Shown: positions 37,768-37,785 of the stretch, one piece after another | Numbering within the stretch: the stretch's first letter is position 1 | How the letters are laid out: each line of letters opens with the position of its first letter | Origin: Isotricha intestinalis | Lineage: Eukaryota; Ciliophora; Litostomatea; Vestibuliferida; Isotrichidae | NCBI GenBank assembly: GCA_023807065.1 | Contig: JAJJLU010000485.1 | Span: 1 to 37,785 of the forward strand | DNA: 37,785 bases | Direction: 5' to 3' | Program-made: the position numbers and the translations under genes | The notes under the pieces: model-generated | The model's database searches: none | What the model saw: the letters and a program-made list of their open reading frames with translations, nothing else | What the model was told of the DNA's origin: nothing

Positions 37768-37785
37768 GGGGATTGGGGATTGGGG
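37768..37785 (+). repeat. Telomeric repeat GGGGATT (chromosome end)
   Basis: The window ends GGGGATTGGGGATTGGGG, that is, two and a half units of a 7-nt G4ATT repeat with the G-rich strand 5' to 3' toward the end. This orientation and the ciliate-like G4 block indicate a telomere. It is a variant of the ciliate G4T2 and G4T4 repeats. Only 18 bases are present, so identification depends on the abrupt end of the sequence. Confidence 0.8.

Overview
This window looks like the end of a macronuclear-type chromosome from a ciliate. The DNA is extremely AT-rich and coding density is high across most of it. Introns are few and short: two in the Rab gene, 50 and 49 nt, both GT..AG. Start codons follow A-rich runs. 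Several products are cilium-type: a GPGxY-repeat (SHIPPO) protein, a CFAP107-like protein, and a very large TmcB-like PAS/membrane protein of a kind common in ciliates. The last 18 bases read GGGG-ATT-GGGG-ATT-GGGG with the G-rich strand running toward the end, as expected of a telomere. Genes end at TAA (most), TAG (two) and TGA (one), and long genes have no in-frame stops, so the code is standard. Standard code with ~50-nt introns fits a litostome-like ciliate better than a heterotrich, which has 15-16 nt introns. That placement is inference.

Layout. 1-7.3 kb: C-terminally cut GPATCH1-like splicing factor; a decayed zinc-ribbon fragment; a DMT/EamA transporter; a divergent pair of papain-fold hydrolases (one circularly permuted and secreted, one NlpC/P60); CFAP107-like protein; a small secreted Cys protein; a lipid-anchored double-CAP protein. 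7.4-16 kb: Cys-rich/coiled-coil/Kelch protein; a pseudogene; EEF1A lysine methyltransferase; AGC kinase; multipass membrane protein; Pho80-type cyclin; HP1-like chromodomain protein. 16.3-24.2 kb: the 1821-aa TmcB-like protein and the SHIPPO protein. 24.2-27.2 kb: a degenerate coding region, a basic Asn/Lys-rich protein and a membrane protein. 27.5-31.6 kb: RPA1 with a palindromic E2F-type site upstream, RAB2 and a calmodulin-like gene. 31.6-37.8 kb: gene-poor subtelomere with a 31-bp tandem repeat, gene relics, one WD40 gene, and the telomere.

Four otherwise convincing genes (GPATCH1-like, AGC kinase, HP1-like, and the membrane protein at 26.4 kb) each need a single-base correction, three of them at or near a homopolymer run, to read through. 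Consensus errors in the assembly are the simplest explanation. Separately, several short relics have reading frames broken mainly by TAA and TGA where Gln or Trp would fit; C-to-T decay explains this most simply. There is no operon structure, no CRISPR array, no recognised tRNA or rRNA gene and no intact mobile element.
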